From Macrothele yani (Eukaryota > Arthropoda > Arachnida > Araneae > Macrothelidae), in contig CM076990.1 of NCBI GenBank assembly GCA_039090855.1, positions 200,017,232-200,081,231 on the forward strand: DNA of 64,000 nt. Direction: 5' to 3'. The translations under genes and the position numbers were made by a program. Under the pieces are notes generated by a model, which was not told the DNA's origin, did no database searches, and worked only from the letters and a program-made list of their open reading frames with translations. Shown here one piece after another: positions 1 to 9,365 of this stretch (the first letter of the stretch is position 1; the number at the start of each line of letters is the position of its first letter).

Positions 1-417
1 GGACAAATATAAAGATATGCATATACGCCCCCGACGGGAAAAACCATGAATTATTTTAGGTATTTTCAAAAGGTTTTTCGATGCGAGCGGTATCAGTCCA
101 AGAAATAAAAAAGTTTTAGTCAAGTTTTCAGGAGCTTAGATTTTGCTGCAAAAACATCAGAAGCAGAAATTAACACTTATGCCCCCTGGTGGCCAAATCA
201 TTCTTTAGCAAATATTAGAAGTTACGTGAAAAAATTTTCCATCAGGAGCTGTATGCAATATAAGAATTTTTCAAATCTGAGTTTTAAATGCATAAAAATC
301 GGGGAAAATGCAATTTACCTTTGCGTTCCCTAGTGGAAAGTCTAATTTACTTGAAAATTTTAAATTTATATGAAAAACATTTTGCATCAGAAACTATCCA
401 ACAAAGAAAGAATTCAG
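1..417. repeat. CTCF-motif-like tandem array, left segment
   Basis: AT-rich non-coding repeat built from diverged monomers of about 145-165 bp. Each monomer carries a GC-rich block after an AT-rich lead: a 'cgcccccgacggg' block near 27-40, GCCCCCTGGTGGCC at 181-194 and a 'gttccctagtgg' variant at 325-336. The same monomers recur at 9.4-10.0 kb and 24.8-27.1 kb. The segment stops at about 417 where PLE-1 is inserted and resumes near 9366, so these were one array before insertion. The resemblance of the 181-194 block to the CTCF core is by eye; function is inference. Confidence 0.7.
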
Positions 418-1279
418 TATTATAAATATTTAATGGGAATTATAGAGGATAAATTTATTAAGGTACATTACCTCTCAAATTTTCTATCTATACACTAGAT
501 CATCGTGAGGAGTTCTTGCATCTTACCTACTTCCACAGGTCTGGTGGCCAAGACTGATTAATTTTCCATCCAGCATGGTCGTTGATGTTGCCACCTTGTG
601 TCTTGTAAATTTCCAGGAATTCCTCTAATCTCCAGATAATTGCGTGGGATTGACGTTTGATTACTTGCAAGGAGTCCCAGTCCATTTTGTGGCCAGTTTG
701 TTGTATGTGCCCGTCTAATCTTGTTTTATTTGAAATGTTCCTTAATTCTGGTGGTTAACCTTTGTCCTGTTTCTCTTATGTATGGTAAACCACATGAACA
801 CTGCATTTTATAAATGACTCCTTCCTAGAGTAAAGTATTTTCTTCTTTGTTTTAGGGATGGTAAGTATTTTTTTTAATTTTGTTATTTAAACCTGGAGCT
901 AACCTAATTTTATATTTATTGCTGATTTTCTTTAGTTTTTCAAACAGTCCCTTTTGGTAAGTGACTATTTTTGTGAATAAATATTCAATTTTCTCTTTAT
1001 TATCTGTAGTGCCAGTTCTCTTCCTAGTAGGATTTTCTCCCAGTAGTTCACAAATTTCTTTTGAAGGGTAATTATTTCCTAGTAAGGTTGATATTAACTT
1101 ATTTTAATGTTTCTCCTTAGCTTCTGATGATGAATTCAGCTTTTCAACATTTTCTTCAAATTGTATAGCTACATTTGTCTTTATATAATTAGGATGATCT
1201 TATTTATAACTTCTTCCAGTATCTGCAGGCTTCTTGTATAATTTTGTGGTAAGCTTTTCCCCTTCCCACTTTAAAGTAA
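418..1279 (-). pseudogene. PLE-1 C-terminal part (end of RT, GIY-YIG endonuclease), decayed
   Basis: Reading on the minus strand from 1279 downward gives a Penelope-like protein C-terminus. Near 1255-1195 there is a stretch with KKPADTGRSYK and HPNYIKTNVA, the region after the LDI motif in PLE reverse transcriptases. Near 830-730 there is CSCGLPYI followed by ETGQRLTTRIKEH, the second half of a GIY-YIG nuclease. Stops and frame changes break the frame. PLE proteins prime reverse transcription at chromosomal nicks made by this nuclease. The reading frame continues into 5954-6670 once the intervening Helitrons are discounted. A decayed ribozyme-like stretch (CTCACGA instead of CTGACGA) lies near 495-525. 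Confidence 0.7.
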
Positions 1280-1454
1280 TCCGATATATAAAACACAAAA
1301 TGTCTGTCTGAAGCAGCAAAAACTCTCAAACGCTGAACTGTGGCATCGTGAAATTTGCATAGCTTATTTATACTGGAATTTCTAGGTCAACGAAACTATT
1401 AAGATCCAAGTTGTTCCATTCACGAGTTATGAATTAATTAATAAGCTAATCAAT

Positions 1455-2225
1455 AAAGTCAGCGTTGTTTGCTACATCATCGTCATCTGTTCCACATCTG
1501 AAAGTACGTGACTGCATTCATCCACAGGTGTTTCTATTCTTTGAGAACTGTGCATAAAAAAAATGCAAAAACGAACTTTGCGAAATCTTAACGAAATGGG
1601 CTGAAATTTTGGTCACTACCATGAATTGGTAATAAGTGGAGTCCCTCAAAATTTCATAGGAATCGGAATCCGGTCAAAACTTTTTCAAATAGGCATGGAA
1701 TTTTTAATTCATAGGTAAACAGAAATATATACGCAGGAATAGTTAATAAAATTTTGACGCCTAATTTAAAAAGTTATTTACTGATTCAGGCGAAATTTGG
1801 AGGTCATGTTCCTATTAACGATTTATGGTGTTCATTAAAATTTCAGCAAGTTTCATAAAATATTCGCAAAGATATGTTTAAAGTCAGCGTCATTTGCTAC
1901 GTCATCGTCAACTGTTCCAAATCTGAAAGCACATGACAGCATTCATCCGCAGGCGTTTCTATTCTTTGAGAACTGTGCATAAAAAAATGCAAAAACGAAC
2001 TTTGCAAAATCTTAATGAAATGGGCTGAAATATTGGTCACCACCATGAACTGGAAATAAGAGGAGTCCCTCAAAATTTCACCGGGATCCGGTCAAAACTT
2101 TTTAAAATAGGCATGGAATTTTTAATTCATCGGTAAACAGAAATATATAAGAAGAAACGGTTATTAAAATTTTGATGGCTAATTTAAAAAGTTATTTACC
2201 GATTCAGGCGAAATTTGGAGGTCAT
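1455..2225 (+). repeat. 425-bp tandem duplication inside Helitron A
   Basis: The sequence starting AAAGTCAGCG at 1455 repeats from 1880 with the same landmarks in order (ctgaaag, tttctattctttgagaact, aatgggctgaaat, ggcatggaattt, ggcgaaatttggaggtcat). The second unit is cut by the PLE-2 insertion at about 2225 and resumes at 4430. Helitron B has only one unit. Confidence 0.8.
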
Positions 2226-2523
2226 CAATTCTACTTAGTAGTTCTAATTCTGACTATTATATAGCTCTAATTATTGTACTATTCTCTTTTACGTGCGATA
2301 TTTCAAAGTAACTTGTACAAAAAACTAGCGGATAATGCTTACCTTGGCATTCCTTTCTAGCGACGGGAACACTTCACGCACGTGTTTTCCGGTCCTTTGT
2401 TGATGTTATTGTCCTAAAGTCCGTTGTATGCGACGACTGGCTTTACTTCTCACACTTTTCGCTGGGTATACTCATTGGATCTTTGCCTTAGGATTCAAAC
2501 ATCAATTTTTACCGTTCTTTATA

Positions 2524-2568
2524 CTCGAAATTTTCGCCCATACTCTGGGCATCTTCAGGAGCGTGGCG
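2524..2568 (-). ncRNA. Hammerhead-ribozyme-like motif, PLE-2 left arm
   Basis: On the minus strand: CTGAAGA (2552-2558), one extra T, a stem GCCC/GGGC with a 7-nt loop, GAAA (2532-2535), then ATTTC. The three bases before CTGAAGA (ctc) can pair with GAG after the putative cleavage site, giving stem I; helix III is minimal. This matches the layout of hammerheads described in PLEs. The unpaired nucleotide between A9 and stem II departs from the textbook core, so activity is unproven. Confidence 0.6.
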
Positions 2569-2879
2569 ACTTTACCACCGATGTTCGTGGTTAACTTCGC
2601 GCTAATGGAGTCCGATACTCCTTGTTGCCATTCGTCGGAAAAACTTTCCTGGATATATTTCGTTATCAAGCCCAGCTGGCGCCATCTATGTTTCGTTAAG
2701 AACACTTTTTTTTTTTAATTTTTTTTTTTTTAATTTCTTCTCCTATCCTGGTTTTCTTGTCTTTTTTTGCCTGTTTTTCTTTTGTTGTTGTTTTTCTTGT
2801 CTTATTAGTTCTTTCCACAGGCCCGATAATGTGCTAGGGTCGTTCTGGTTACATACCCTTGCTTAATTTTTGTAGATTA

Positions 2880-3735
2880 ATATTGCTTCTTCCCTCCTCA
2901 TTTGCCTTTCCGATATTTTATTCTTTTTTAGCATTTTAATTTCATCGAACTTTGGGAATGTCCGGTTTTCCAAGCAGAATTGCACTAAAGCCGTTTTGGC
3001 TTCTTTTTTTTTTTTTTGCCAGTTAGATATGTGTTGTTTAAGTCTTTTTTTAATCTGTTTTTCGTACTTCCAATGTACGATATTGGGGGTATGTGTGCTA
3101 TTGGAATTTTGTAGGTTCCCGATTCTTCTAGCTTTTTTTCCTCTGTTTTTTTGTTGACAGTCATACTTTTCACGGTGTGCACTGAGCTTCCTAGTTGTAA
3201 GTCATATTTAGCACAGTGCCTATTGATTTCTTTAACTCACTCCTTCCAGGTATGGGAAAGCTCCAATGTATTTCAATTTTTTATTTCTTATCTTCCTTTG
3301 GTTGTGCACTTCTTGGCCTTCTTTACTCTGAGTCATATGCTTTTTACTCTCATGTATCCATTTATTAATTAGCTTGCTCGGGTACCCATACTCTTGTGAT
3401 ATTTTAGAGATAAACTCTAGCTCTTGATTTTTTAGCCTGTTGTTAGATGTGTGTGTGTACGCTCGCCGTATCAAGTTTACTATGCTGTTTTTTTTTATGT
3501 ATCACTGGATGGTGCGACGAGTATGGTATCAGTACAGGTATGTAAGTTGCTTTTCTGAACACAGAGTATTCAAAACTATTTTTGTTTTTCTTTAGTTGAA
3601 TGTCCAGGAAGGATAGGCAATTATCCTCTTCAAACTCAATAGTTAGCTCTATGGTGTTACAGATTTTACTAAACTGCTGTGCTAGATCTTGTAGCTCGGC
3701 TTTGTTAGCTCTTTCAGTTGTTTCTTTAGCTCTTT
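2880..3735 (-). pseudogene. PLE-2 C-terminal RT and GIY-YIG relic
   Basis: On the minus strand from about 3735 down: LQDLAQQFSKICNTIELTIE and then LSFLDIQL, the conserved FLD segment that follows the catalytic box in Penelope RTs, then SNNRLKNQE. Near 3110-3060 follows IPPISYIGSTKNRLKKD, a YIG motif of a GIY-YIG nuclease. Several stops and a homopolymer at about 3005-3018 break it. The upstream half of the same protein is on the other strand at 3736-3986, so the element carries an internal inversion. Confidence 0.7.
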
Positions 3736-3986
3736 CAGTTGTCACAACTGAAAGAGCTAAAGAATACCTTATATTTCATCAAGGAAAACAACATCTTCCA
3801 TTTTGAAGGAAATATATTTAAACAAACGCAAGGTGGCCCTATGGGATCCCCATTATCGGCATTATATGCAGAAGTGATTATGGCATACCTCGAAAAAGAA
3901 ATTATTCAAAATTTACCTGAAAAACCAATACTTTATGCTCGATATGTAGACGACATTATTATAATGTCTAAACTAGAAAATTAAAA
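3736..3986 (+). pseudogene. PLE-2 reverse-transcriptase core fragment, inverted
   Basis: Plus-strand frame encoding FKQTQGGPMGSPLSALYAE and ARYVDDIIIMSK. The GxxMGSPLS and YVDD blocks are RT motifs of Penelope-like elements. It lies head-to-head with the C-terminal part on the other strand; the junction at about 3709-3765 is a short palindrome (AGCTCTTTCAGTTG repeated in both senses). It ends in an A-rich tract at 3983. This is the arrangement expected from a 5' inversion during target-primed reverse transcription. Confidence 0.72.
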
Positions 3987-4157
3987 AAAAAAAAAAAAAA
4001 AAAATTAAAAAAAAAGTGTTCTTAACGAAACATAGATGGCGCCAGCCGGGCTTGATAACGAAATATATCCATCCAGGAAAGTTTTTTCGACGAATGGCAA
4101 CAAGGAGTATCGGACTTCATTAGCGCGAAGTTAACCACGAACATCGGTGGTAAAGTC

Positions 4158-4202
4158 GCCACGCTCCTGAAGATGCCTAGAGTGTGGGCGAAAATTTCGA
4201 GT
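4158..4202 (+). ncRNA. Hammerhead-ribozyme-like motif, PLE-2 right arm
   Basis: CTGAAGA (4167-4173), extra T, stem GCC/GGC, GAAA (4190-4193), ATTTC and then GAG able to pair with the CTC just before the core. It is the mirror copy of the left-arm motif; the stem-loop differs slightly (one C of the left-arm stem is mutated), weakening stem II. Confidence 0.55.
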
Positions 4203-4933
4203 ATAAAGAACGGTAAAAATTGATGTTTGAATCCTAAGGCAAAGATCCAATGAGTATACCCAGCGAAAAGTGTGAGAAGTAAAGTGAGTCATCGCATACA
4301 ACGGACTTTAGGACAATAACATCAACAAAGGACCGGAAAACACGTGCGTGAAATGTTCCCGTCGCTAGAAAGGAATGCCAAGGTAAGCATTATCCGCTAG
4401 TTTTTTGTACAAGTTACTTTGGAGGTCATGTTCCTATTTACAATTTATGGTGTTCATCAAAATTTCAGAGTTTCATAAAATATTCATAAAGATACGTTTT
4501 AACTTTTTTATTCCAGAGATTCACCCTCAAAGACGTCTGAAACTGAAAGCATGTGATGCATTTGATTGTCGATAACAAATTGTTAACGAATTCTGTCCAG
4601 TCAGTGTTCCAATGCTTTGTCACCTGGACGCATGTTAAATAATTCGTAACGCTTTTAAGTCCATTTGATTCTACAGCTGTATGTTGGAATGTCAAGAGCA
4701 AAGGATCCAACAAAATTATATATTGTCGCCAATGAAGGAGAAACCAAAAATGTGTACAGTCAAGTGTTGAAATAATCACACTATGAATAAATAATTTGTA
4801 ATGACAAAATTTGTGAAAGCAGCTTTCTTTCTTGCAAGCATCAATCTCCCCCCCCCCCCCATTTTTTCAGTGACATAAGGGAATATGAAATTAATAAGCC
4901 TAAATCCCGGGCAAAGCCGGGTAATAAAGCTAG

Positions 4934-5953
4934 TCTTATATATAAAACACAAAACGTCTGTCTGAAGCAGCAAAAACTGTCGAACGCCAAACTGTGGCAT
5001 CGTGAAATTTGCATAGCTTATTAATACTGGAATTTCTAGGTCAACGCAACTATTTTAAGATCTCTACGTTGTTCCTTTCGCGAGTTATGAATGAATTAAT
5101 AAGCTAATCAATAAAGCCAACGTCGTTTCCTACGCCATCGTTATCCTGGTCCAAATCTGAAAGCATGTGACTGCATTCATCGTCGCAGCACATCCACAGG
5201 TGTTTCTATTCTTTGAGAACTGCATAAAAAATGCAAAAATGAACTTTGCGAAATCTTAACGAAACGGGCCGAAATTTTTATCAACACCATGAATTGGTAA
5301 TAAGAGGAGTCTCTCAAAATTTCACCAGAATCCTGTCAAAACTTTTTAAAATAGGCATGGAATTTTTAATTCATCTGTAAACAGAAATATGTACGCAGAA
5401 ACGGTTAATAAAATTTTGGCGTCTAATTTTAAAAGTAATTTACCGATTCAGGCGAAATTTGGAGGTCATGTTCCTATTAATGATTTATGGTGTTCATTAA
5501 AATTTCAGACAGTTTCATAAAATATTCATAAAGATACGTTTTTAACTTTTTTATCCCAGAGATTCGCCCTCAAAGACGTCTGAAACTGAAAGCACGTGAT
5601 GCATTTGATCGCCGATAAATTGTTAACGAATTTTGTTCAGTCAGTGTTCTAATGCTGTGTATCCTGAACGCGTATTAAATAATTCGTAACGCTTTTGGTC
5701 CGTTTTACTCTACAGATTCCATACATTCTGTACATTTCATTGCTTTAATTCTTGACAAATACTTGTGACAGCAATGTACGGCCAAGTGCTGAAATAATCA
5801 CACTATGAATAAATAATTTGTAATGACCGAATTTGTGAAATCAGCTTTTTTCTTTCTTGCAAACATTAATTTTTTCCCCGATTATTTCAGTGACATAAGC
5901 GAATATGAAATTAATAAGCCTGAATCCTGGGCAAAGCTGGGTAGTAAAGCTAG
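4934..5953 (+). mobile_element. Helitron B (non-autonomous), 1.02 kb
   Basis: Begins TCTTATATATAAAACAC immediately after the CTAG of Helitron A and ends with a hairpin (cctggg/ctggg arms, about 5926-5941) followed by CTAG at 5950-5953, then host T. Internal sequence is collinear with Helitron A but lacks its 425-bp duplication and the PLE-2 insertion. No coding capacity is seen. The head-to-tail tandem, with no duplicated target, fits rolling-circle transposition. Confidence 0.85.
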
Positions 5954-6670
5954 TGTCTAGGTAATTTAGCTTATTTTCGTTTTGCTCTTCTAAAGTGAAT
6001 TTCAGGGATTCATCTTGGGAATTAAAAACCTTCTAGAATTTTTGACGAGTATCCACTCGAATCTTGATCTACGATGAAAAGGATATCATCCCTGTATCTA
6101 GTATACATGCAGAAAATAGAAGGTTTCAATAGGAAGGCCTCTTCTATCTTACTAATGTAATAATTTGCTTGGAGAGGTGCTAATGAAGAGCCCATTGCTA
6201 GCCCACATCTTTGCTTATTAAAGCAGCCTTGGAAATGAAAAAAAAAATGTTTAGAGCAAACACTAAGTTCATAAAGGCCTATTTTTCTTCTTTATTATAA
6301 CCATGAAACACTATCAGGTCAGATAAGGTCATCTGCTATGTAATCTACGAGTTTTCCAGGTTAACATTCATATACATCGATACAACATTGAAACTTGCCA
6401 TGGAAGGGTTTCCTTTCATTCTGAAAGTTCTATTTTATTCAATAGCTTTTCAGTGTTCTTTATTAGTGCCTTAAATATCTGGAAGTTTGTATTTCTTTTT
6501 GGAGCTAACCTCTGAATCTCAGAGAACAGCTTAGTGATATGTTTAGGAAGCAACTTTGATAAATGAAACAGTAGGTAATAATGCAGATTGGACAGATAAT
6601 ATTTTGAGTCTATAATAGGCCTAATAGGTTGCCCTTCTTTATGAAGTTTTAGCAAACCATACATCTTATA
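5954..6670 (-). pseudogene. PLE-1 reverse-transcriptase domain, decayed
   Basis: Minus strand from 6670: KMYGLLKLHKEGQPIRPIID (the G-x-KxHK..PxRP block at the start of PLE RT), then HITKLFSEIQRLAPKRNTN. After frame changes comes a stretch near 6240-6050 with GLAMGSSLAPLQANYYI and YTRYRDDILFIV, the catalytic block in which the usual YxDD is YRDD. The 3' end reads ...NKLNYLD and would continue directly into the DITLKWEG stretch at 1279 if the Helitrons were absent. The N-terminal part is missing: Tc1 insertion at 6671 cuts it and nothing homologous follows at 7899. Confidence 0.75.
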
Positions 6671-7896
6671 CACTGAAGAGCAATTGAATTAGAGACAGCT
6701 TGCATTATGCAAATGTGGCGCTGTGGGCGGCCCTGTAAATGGGAACAACATGTTGTATGCAGCGATCTGACAATATAAGGAGTGATACAACGGGAATCAG
6801 TAAGAGTCGGACGCAGTATGGGTAAGACGAAGGATCTAAGCGCATTTGATAATGGGCAAATTGTCGGGGCCCGACGAATGGGTCACTCCATCTCAGAAGT
6901 CGTGCAGGCACTGGGATTTATACGAGCCACTGTGTCACGGGTGCACAGCGAGTACATCGAATCCAGTAAAACCATCCCTGCAAGGGCAAACTGCCGTGGA
7001 CTTCAGCGTGTGGATGAGCGCGGTCATCGTCGGCCAGCTCGCATTGTAACAGCGGATTGACAGGCCACAGTGCAAGAAATCACTCAGCAATTTAACGCTG
7101 GTGCACAAAAACGTGTAAGTAGCCACACCATCCAGAACCATCTCCTTGCTATGGGGTACAGAAGCCATCGTCCCACGAGGGTACCGCTGCTGACCGCACA
7201 TCACAGGGTGCAAAGATTAGCATGGGCGCAGGAAAATTGCCACTGGACCCTAGACATGTGGGAAAATGTTGCCTGGACTGATGAGTCGAGATTCACGTTG
7301 GTACATGCGGATGGCAGGATACGTGTACGGCACAAACCACATGAAGCAATGGATCCTTCTTGCCAGCAGGGTACTCTTCAAGCTGTTGGGGGTAGCATTC
7401 TCATCTGGGGACTATTTGCATGGACTGAAATAGGACCCCTGGTACGTGTGGCATCGTCCCTCACAGGTCAACGTTACTGGGATATCCTGGACAACCATTT
7501 GCTTCCGTTTGTGCATCTTCAACATCCCACTGGGAACCTCATTCTGCATCTGCAACATGACAATGCACCGTGCCATCGTTCCCAAACTGTATCCGAATGG
7601 TTGGATGAACACTCCAACAACGTGAGCTCGCTTCCTTGGCCAGCTAGATCACCTGACCTCAATCCCATCGAGCACATCTGGGATGCCATCAAGAGAGATG
7701 TTAGAGGCTCTGACCCCCCTCCACCAAATCTTCGAGAACTGCGGGAGCTTGTTCAGGGGTTGTGGATCCGTATGGCTTCCCAACGCTTCCGGGGTCTTGT
7801 AGAGTCCATGCAGAGACGAATCGCCGCTGTCATCAGGGCGAAAGGTGATGCTACACGTTACTAGACAGGTATCTTTAATTCGATTGCTCTTCAGTG
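6671..7896 (+). mobile_element. Tc1-like DNA transposon, DD36E spacing
   Basis: Terminal inverted repeats of about 26 bp (CACTGAAGAGCAAT... at 6671 and ...ATTGCTCTTCAGTG ending 7896) flanked by TA on both sides (6669-6670 and 7897-7898), the Tc1/mariner target duplication. Length 1226 bp is normal for the superfamily. It carries one transposase gene with a single in-frame stop. GC content is visibly higher than the surroundings, suggesting a recent arrival. Confidence 0.92.
6818..7864 (+). pseudogene. Tc1-like transposase with one premature stop
   Basis: Cut-and-paste transposase of about 349 codons starting MGKTKDLSAFDNGQIVGA, full length for Tc1-like proteins. Residues about 5-75 form the first helix-turn-helix (SISEVVQALGF), followed by a second DNA-binding region (VSSHTIQNHLLAMGYRS). 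The DDE catalytic triad is present: D155 in WTDES, D248 in HDNAPCH and E285 in SPDLNPIEHIWD; 36 residues separate the last two, so DD36E rather than the usual DD34E. The only defect seen is TGA at 7058-7060 (codon 81) between GTVTAD-like and QATVQEIT sequence; the frame is otherwise open to the stop at 7862-7864. An internal start after the stop would give a 264-aa product lacking the first DNA-binding half. Confidence 0.9.
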
Positions 7897-7898
7897 TA

Positions 7899-8950
7899 TA
7901 TATCGTGGAGAGTACCAAAACTGTCTTATCAGGAGAGTACCAGTACATGGCGAGAGCAGCTTTTCTGATGTCCGTGTAAGGTAGGTAGAAAACCAAATAC
8001 CCACGGACAGTACTCTCTAAGCTGCAAACTCTGATGAGAGACTGAACGAAGAAACTAAAAGAAGCACTCTCCAGCACTCTTGCTAATCTTTATCTATATG
8101 AACGGGATTTTGCGAATACCATTTCGCAAGATTACGGCCGTATTTTTCGTTATATTGATGATCTTATTGTTTTTAATAATCCGATCTTCAATATTCAAGC
8201 TCAACATATATATCCATCAGCTCTGACACTTGAAAAATCTTCCATGCAAGATGGCCATATACATTTGGATATTGATATTTATTTCAGTGATGGTAGGGGT
8301 ATTGTTACAGATGTCTATGATAAATGTCGTAATTTTCACTTCAGAATTAACTATTACTCATACTGGACCTCAAATATCTTAATTTCCGTGCATCATAACA
8401 TTGTTATTTCACAATTAACTCTAATTTGTAAAATTTGCAATAGCCCAGCTAATGTCATAAAAAAATTCCGAATCCTGTATTTTCAATTGCATAACAATCA
8501 ACTTCCAATTCGTTTCCTCAAAAATTATTTTCAACAGTTCCTTACCACCTACAATACAGCCATGCACAAAAATTTTGACCTTCACGCCATTATTAACCCA
8601 TGATCCTACAATGTTAATTTGTAGGGCTTTCAAAATGCTGTTTGATGGATCACTAACAGCTGCCAACACAACCTCCTCCTCCCCCCCCCTTTTTTTTTTT
8701 TTTAGATTTTGCGCACTATTTTTTTCTCCCACACTATGTCACCATACACGTCACACCTATGCTTTTTTATATGCTGTTCAACGTCTCTTCTTTTTGTTTC
8801 TTCGTTCAGTCTCGCATCAGGGTTTGCAGCTTAGAGAGTACTGTCCGTGGGTATTTGGTTTTCTACCTACCTTTCACGGACATCAGAAAACCTGCTCTCG
8901 CCATGTACTGGTACTCTCCCGATGAAGACAGTTCATGGTACATCGTTTTA
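7899..8950 (+). mobile_element. PLE-5: small Penelope-like fragment with inverted ends
   Basis: About 155 bp at 7906-8060 is inverted at 8775-8945 (shared words: gagagtacc, accaaatacccacgg, gcaaactctgatg). Between the arms lies a reverse-transcriptase remnant. A CTGATAAG/CCGATGAAG pair occupies the position where other elements in this window have a hammerhead-like core, but the GAAA half is lost. It lies against the Tc1 insertion. Confidence 0.6.
8073..8600 (+). pseudogene. Reverse-transcriptase remnant (Penelope-like), C-terminal half
   Basis: Plus-strand frame: NLYLYERDFANTISQDYGRI, then FRYIDDLIVFNNP (RT catalytic Y-I-D-D), IYPSALTLEKSS, HLDIDIYFSD (the LDI segment) and VTDVYDKCRNFHFRINYYS. 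This order and the YDK..F.F block match a PLE group distinct from PLE-1 to PLE-3. Upstream RT motifs are missing and no GIY-YIG follows. A member of the permuted Naiad-type PLEs is possible but cannot be shown without the N-terminus. Confidence 0.65.
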
Positions 8951-9062
8951 TGTTTCATTATTTGTTCTTTGTTTATTTGTCTAGGTTTTATGCATCGTGG
9001 TATTGTACAGTTCATATGTTGCTTCACCGTTTGACCAGCTGCTGCATGCGCTACCTTCGGAC

Positions 9063-9084
9063 GTGTGTGTGTGTGTGTGTGTGT
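9063..9084. repeat. (GT)n microsatellite
   Basis: Eleven GT dinucleotides, followed by 'attt' and a second 'cggacgt' copy: the word TCGGACGT flanks the array on both sides. Confidence 0.9.
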
Positions 9085-9118
9085 ATTTCGGACGTATATA
9101 TATAGCATAACAACGAGT

Positions 9119-9238
9119 CAAAACTATAAAGGCCAGGTGATGTTAGTAATATATATATTACTAACATCACCTGGCCTTTATAGTTTAATATATATATTAG
9201 TAATATATATATTAGTAATATATATATTACTAACATCA
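9119..9238. repeat. Perfect palindrome plus AT-rich tandem units
   Basis: 9119-9184 is a near-perfect 66-nt palindrome whose arms read AAACTATAAAGGCCAGGTGA and its complement around TGTTAGTAATATATATATTACTAACA. It is followed by three more units of a 'taatatatatattag' motif and a final ATTACTAACATCACCTG. It could extrude as a cruciform. It has no coding content and sits beside the right end of PLE-1. Confidence 0.85.
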
Positions 9239-9261
9239 CCTGAAACACACGGATTTATCAG

Positions 9262-9357
9262 AGGTAAAGTACCTTAATAAATTTATCCTCTATAACTCCC
9301 GTTAAATATTTATAATACTGAAGTAATAAGAGGAAGCCATGAAGTCATTAATTAATA
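9262..9357 (+). mobile_element. PLE-1 right terminal piece
   Basis: The stretch from GAGGTAAAGTACCTTAATAA to about 9357 is the inverse of 418-480 and matches the right arm of PLE-4 (30023-30114), including the terminal GGAAGCCATGAAGTCATTAA. It marks the right boundary of the nested composite. Confidence 0.75.
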
Positions 9358-9365
9358 GAATTAAA

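Larger units (their letters stand above)
2226..4417 (-). mobile_element. PLE-2: Penelope-like element with inverted terminal repeats
   Basis: A 12-bp target-site duplication TTTGGAGGTCAT (2214-2225 and 4418-4429) bounds the insertion, which splits Helitron A. Two arms of about 420 bp, 2296-2720 and about 4003-4417, are near-perfect inverted copies; the left end carries about 70 extra bases with no partner. Between the arms lie Penelope reverse-transcriptase/GIY-YIG relics in two opposite orientations. Each arm contains a hammerhead-like motif. Inverted or tandem 'pLTR' ends are known for PLEs. Confidence 0.82.
1280..4933 (+). mobile_element. Helitron A (non-autonomous), interrupted by PLE-2
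   Basis: Starts with TC followed by an AT-rich stretch (TCCGATATATAAAACAC) and ends in CTAG preceded by a GC-rich hairpin (cccggg/ccggg arms at about 4906-4921), the classic Helitron 3' end (hairpin about 10 nt before CTRR). The base before the start is A and the base after the tandem pair is T; there is no target-site duplication. No Rep/helicase ORF is seen, so it is non-autonomous. It contains a 425-bp internal tandem duplication (units start at 1455 and 1880) and is interrupted by PLE-2 at 2226-4417. It is followed without a gap by Helitron B. Confidence 0.82.
410..9360 (-). mobile_element. PLE-1: Penelope-like element broken by nested insertions
   Basis: Outer element of a nested composite. 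Its coding strand is minus: the GIY-YIG part lies at 418-1279 and the reverse-transcriptase part at 5954-6670. A terminal piece in opposite orientation (9262-9357) mirrors the sequence at 418-480, so the element had inverted ends. The array left of 410 and right of 9366 is continuous in type, and a short duplication (an 'aagaatt'-like / 'aaggaatt'-like sequence) flanks the whole. Inside lie two Helitrons, PLE-2, a Tc1-like element, another PLE fragment and an AT hairpin. Exact ends are approximate. Confidence 0.65.

Noticed and set aside
9051..9277. ORFs over the AT hairpin with Tyr/Ile repeats
   Set aside because: They are translations of palindromic TA repeats and the GT run.
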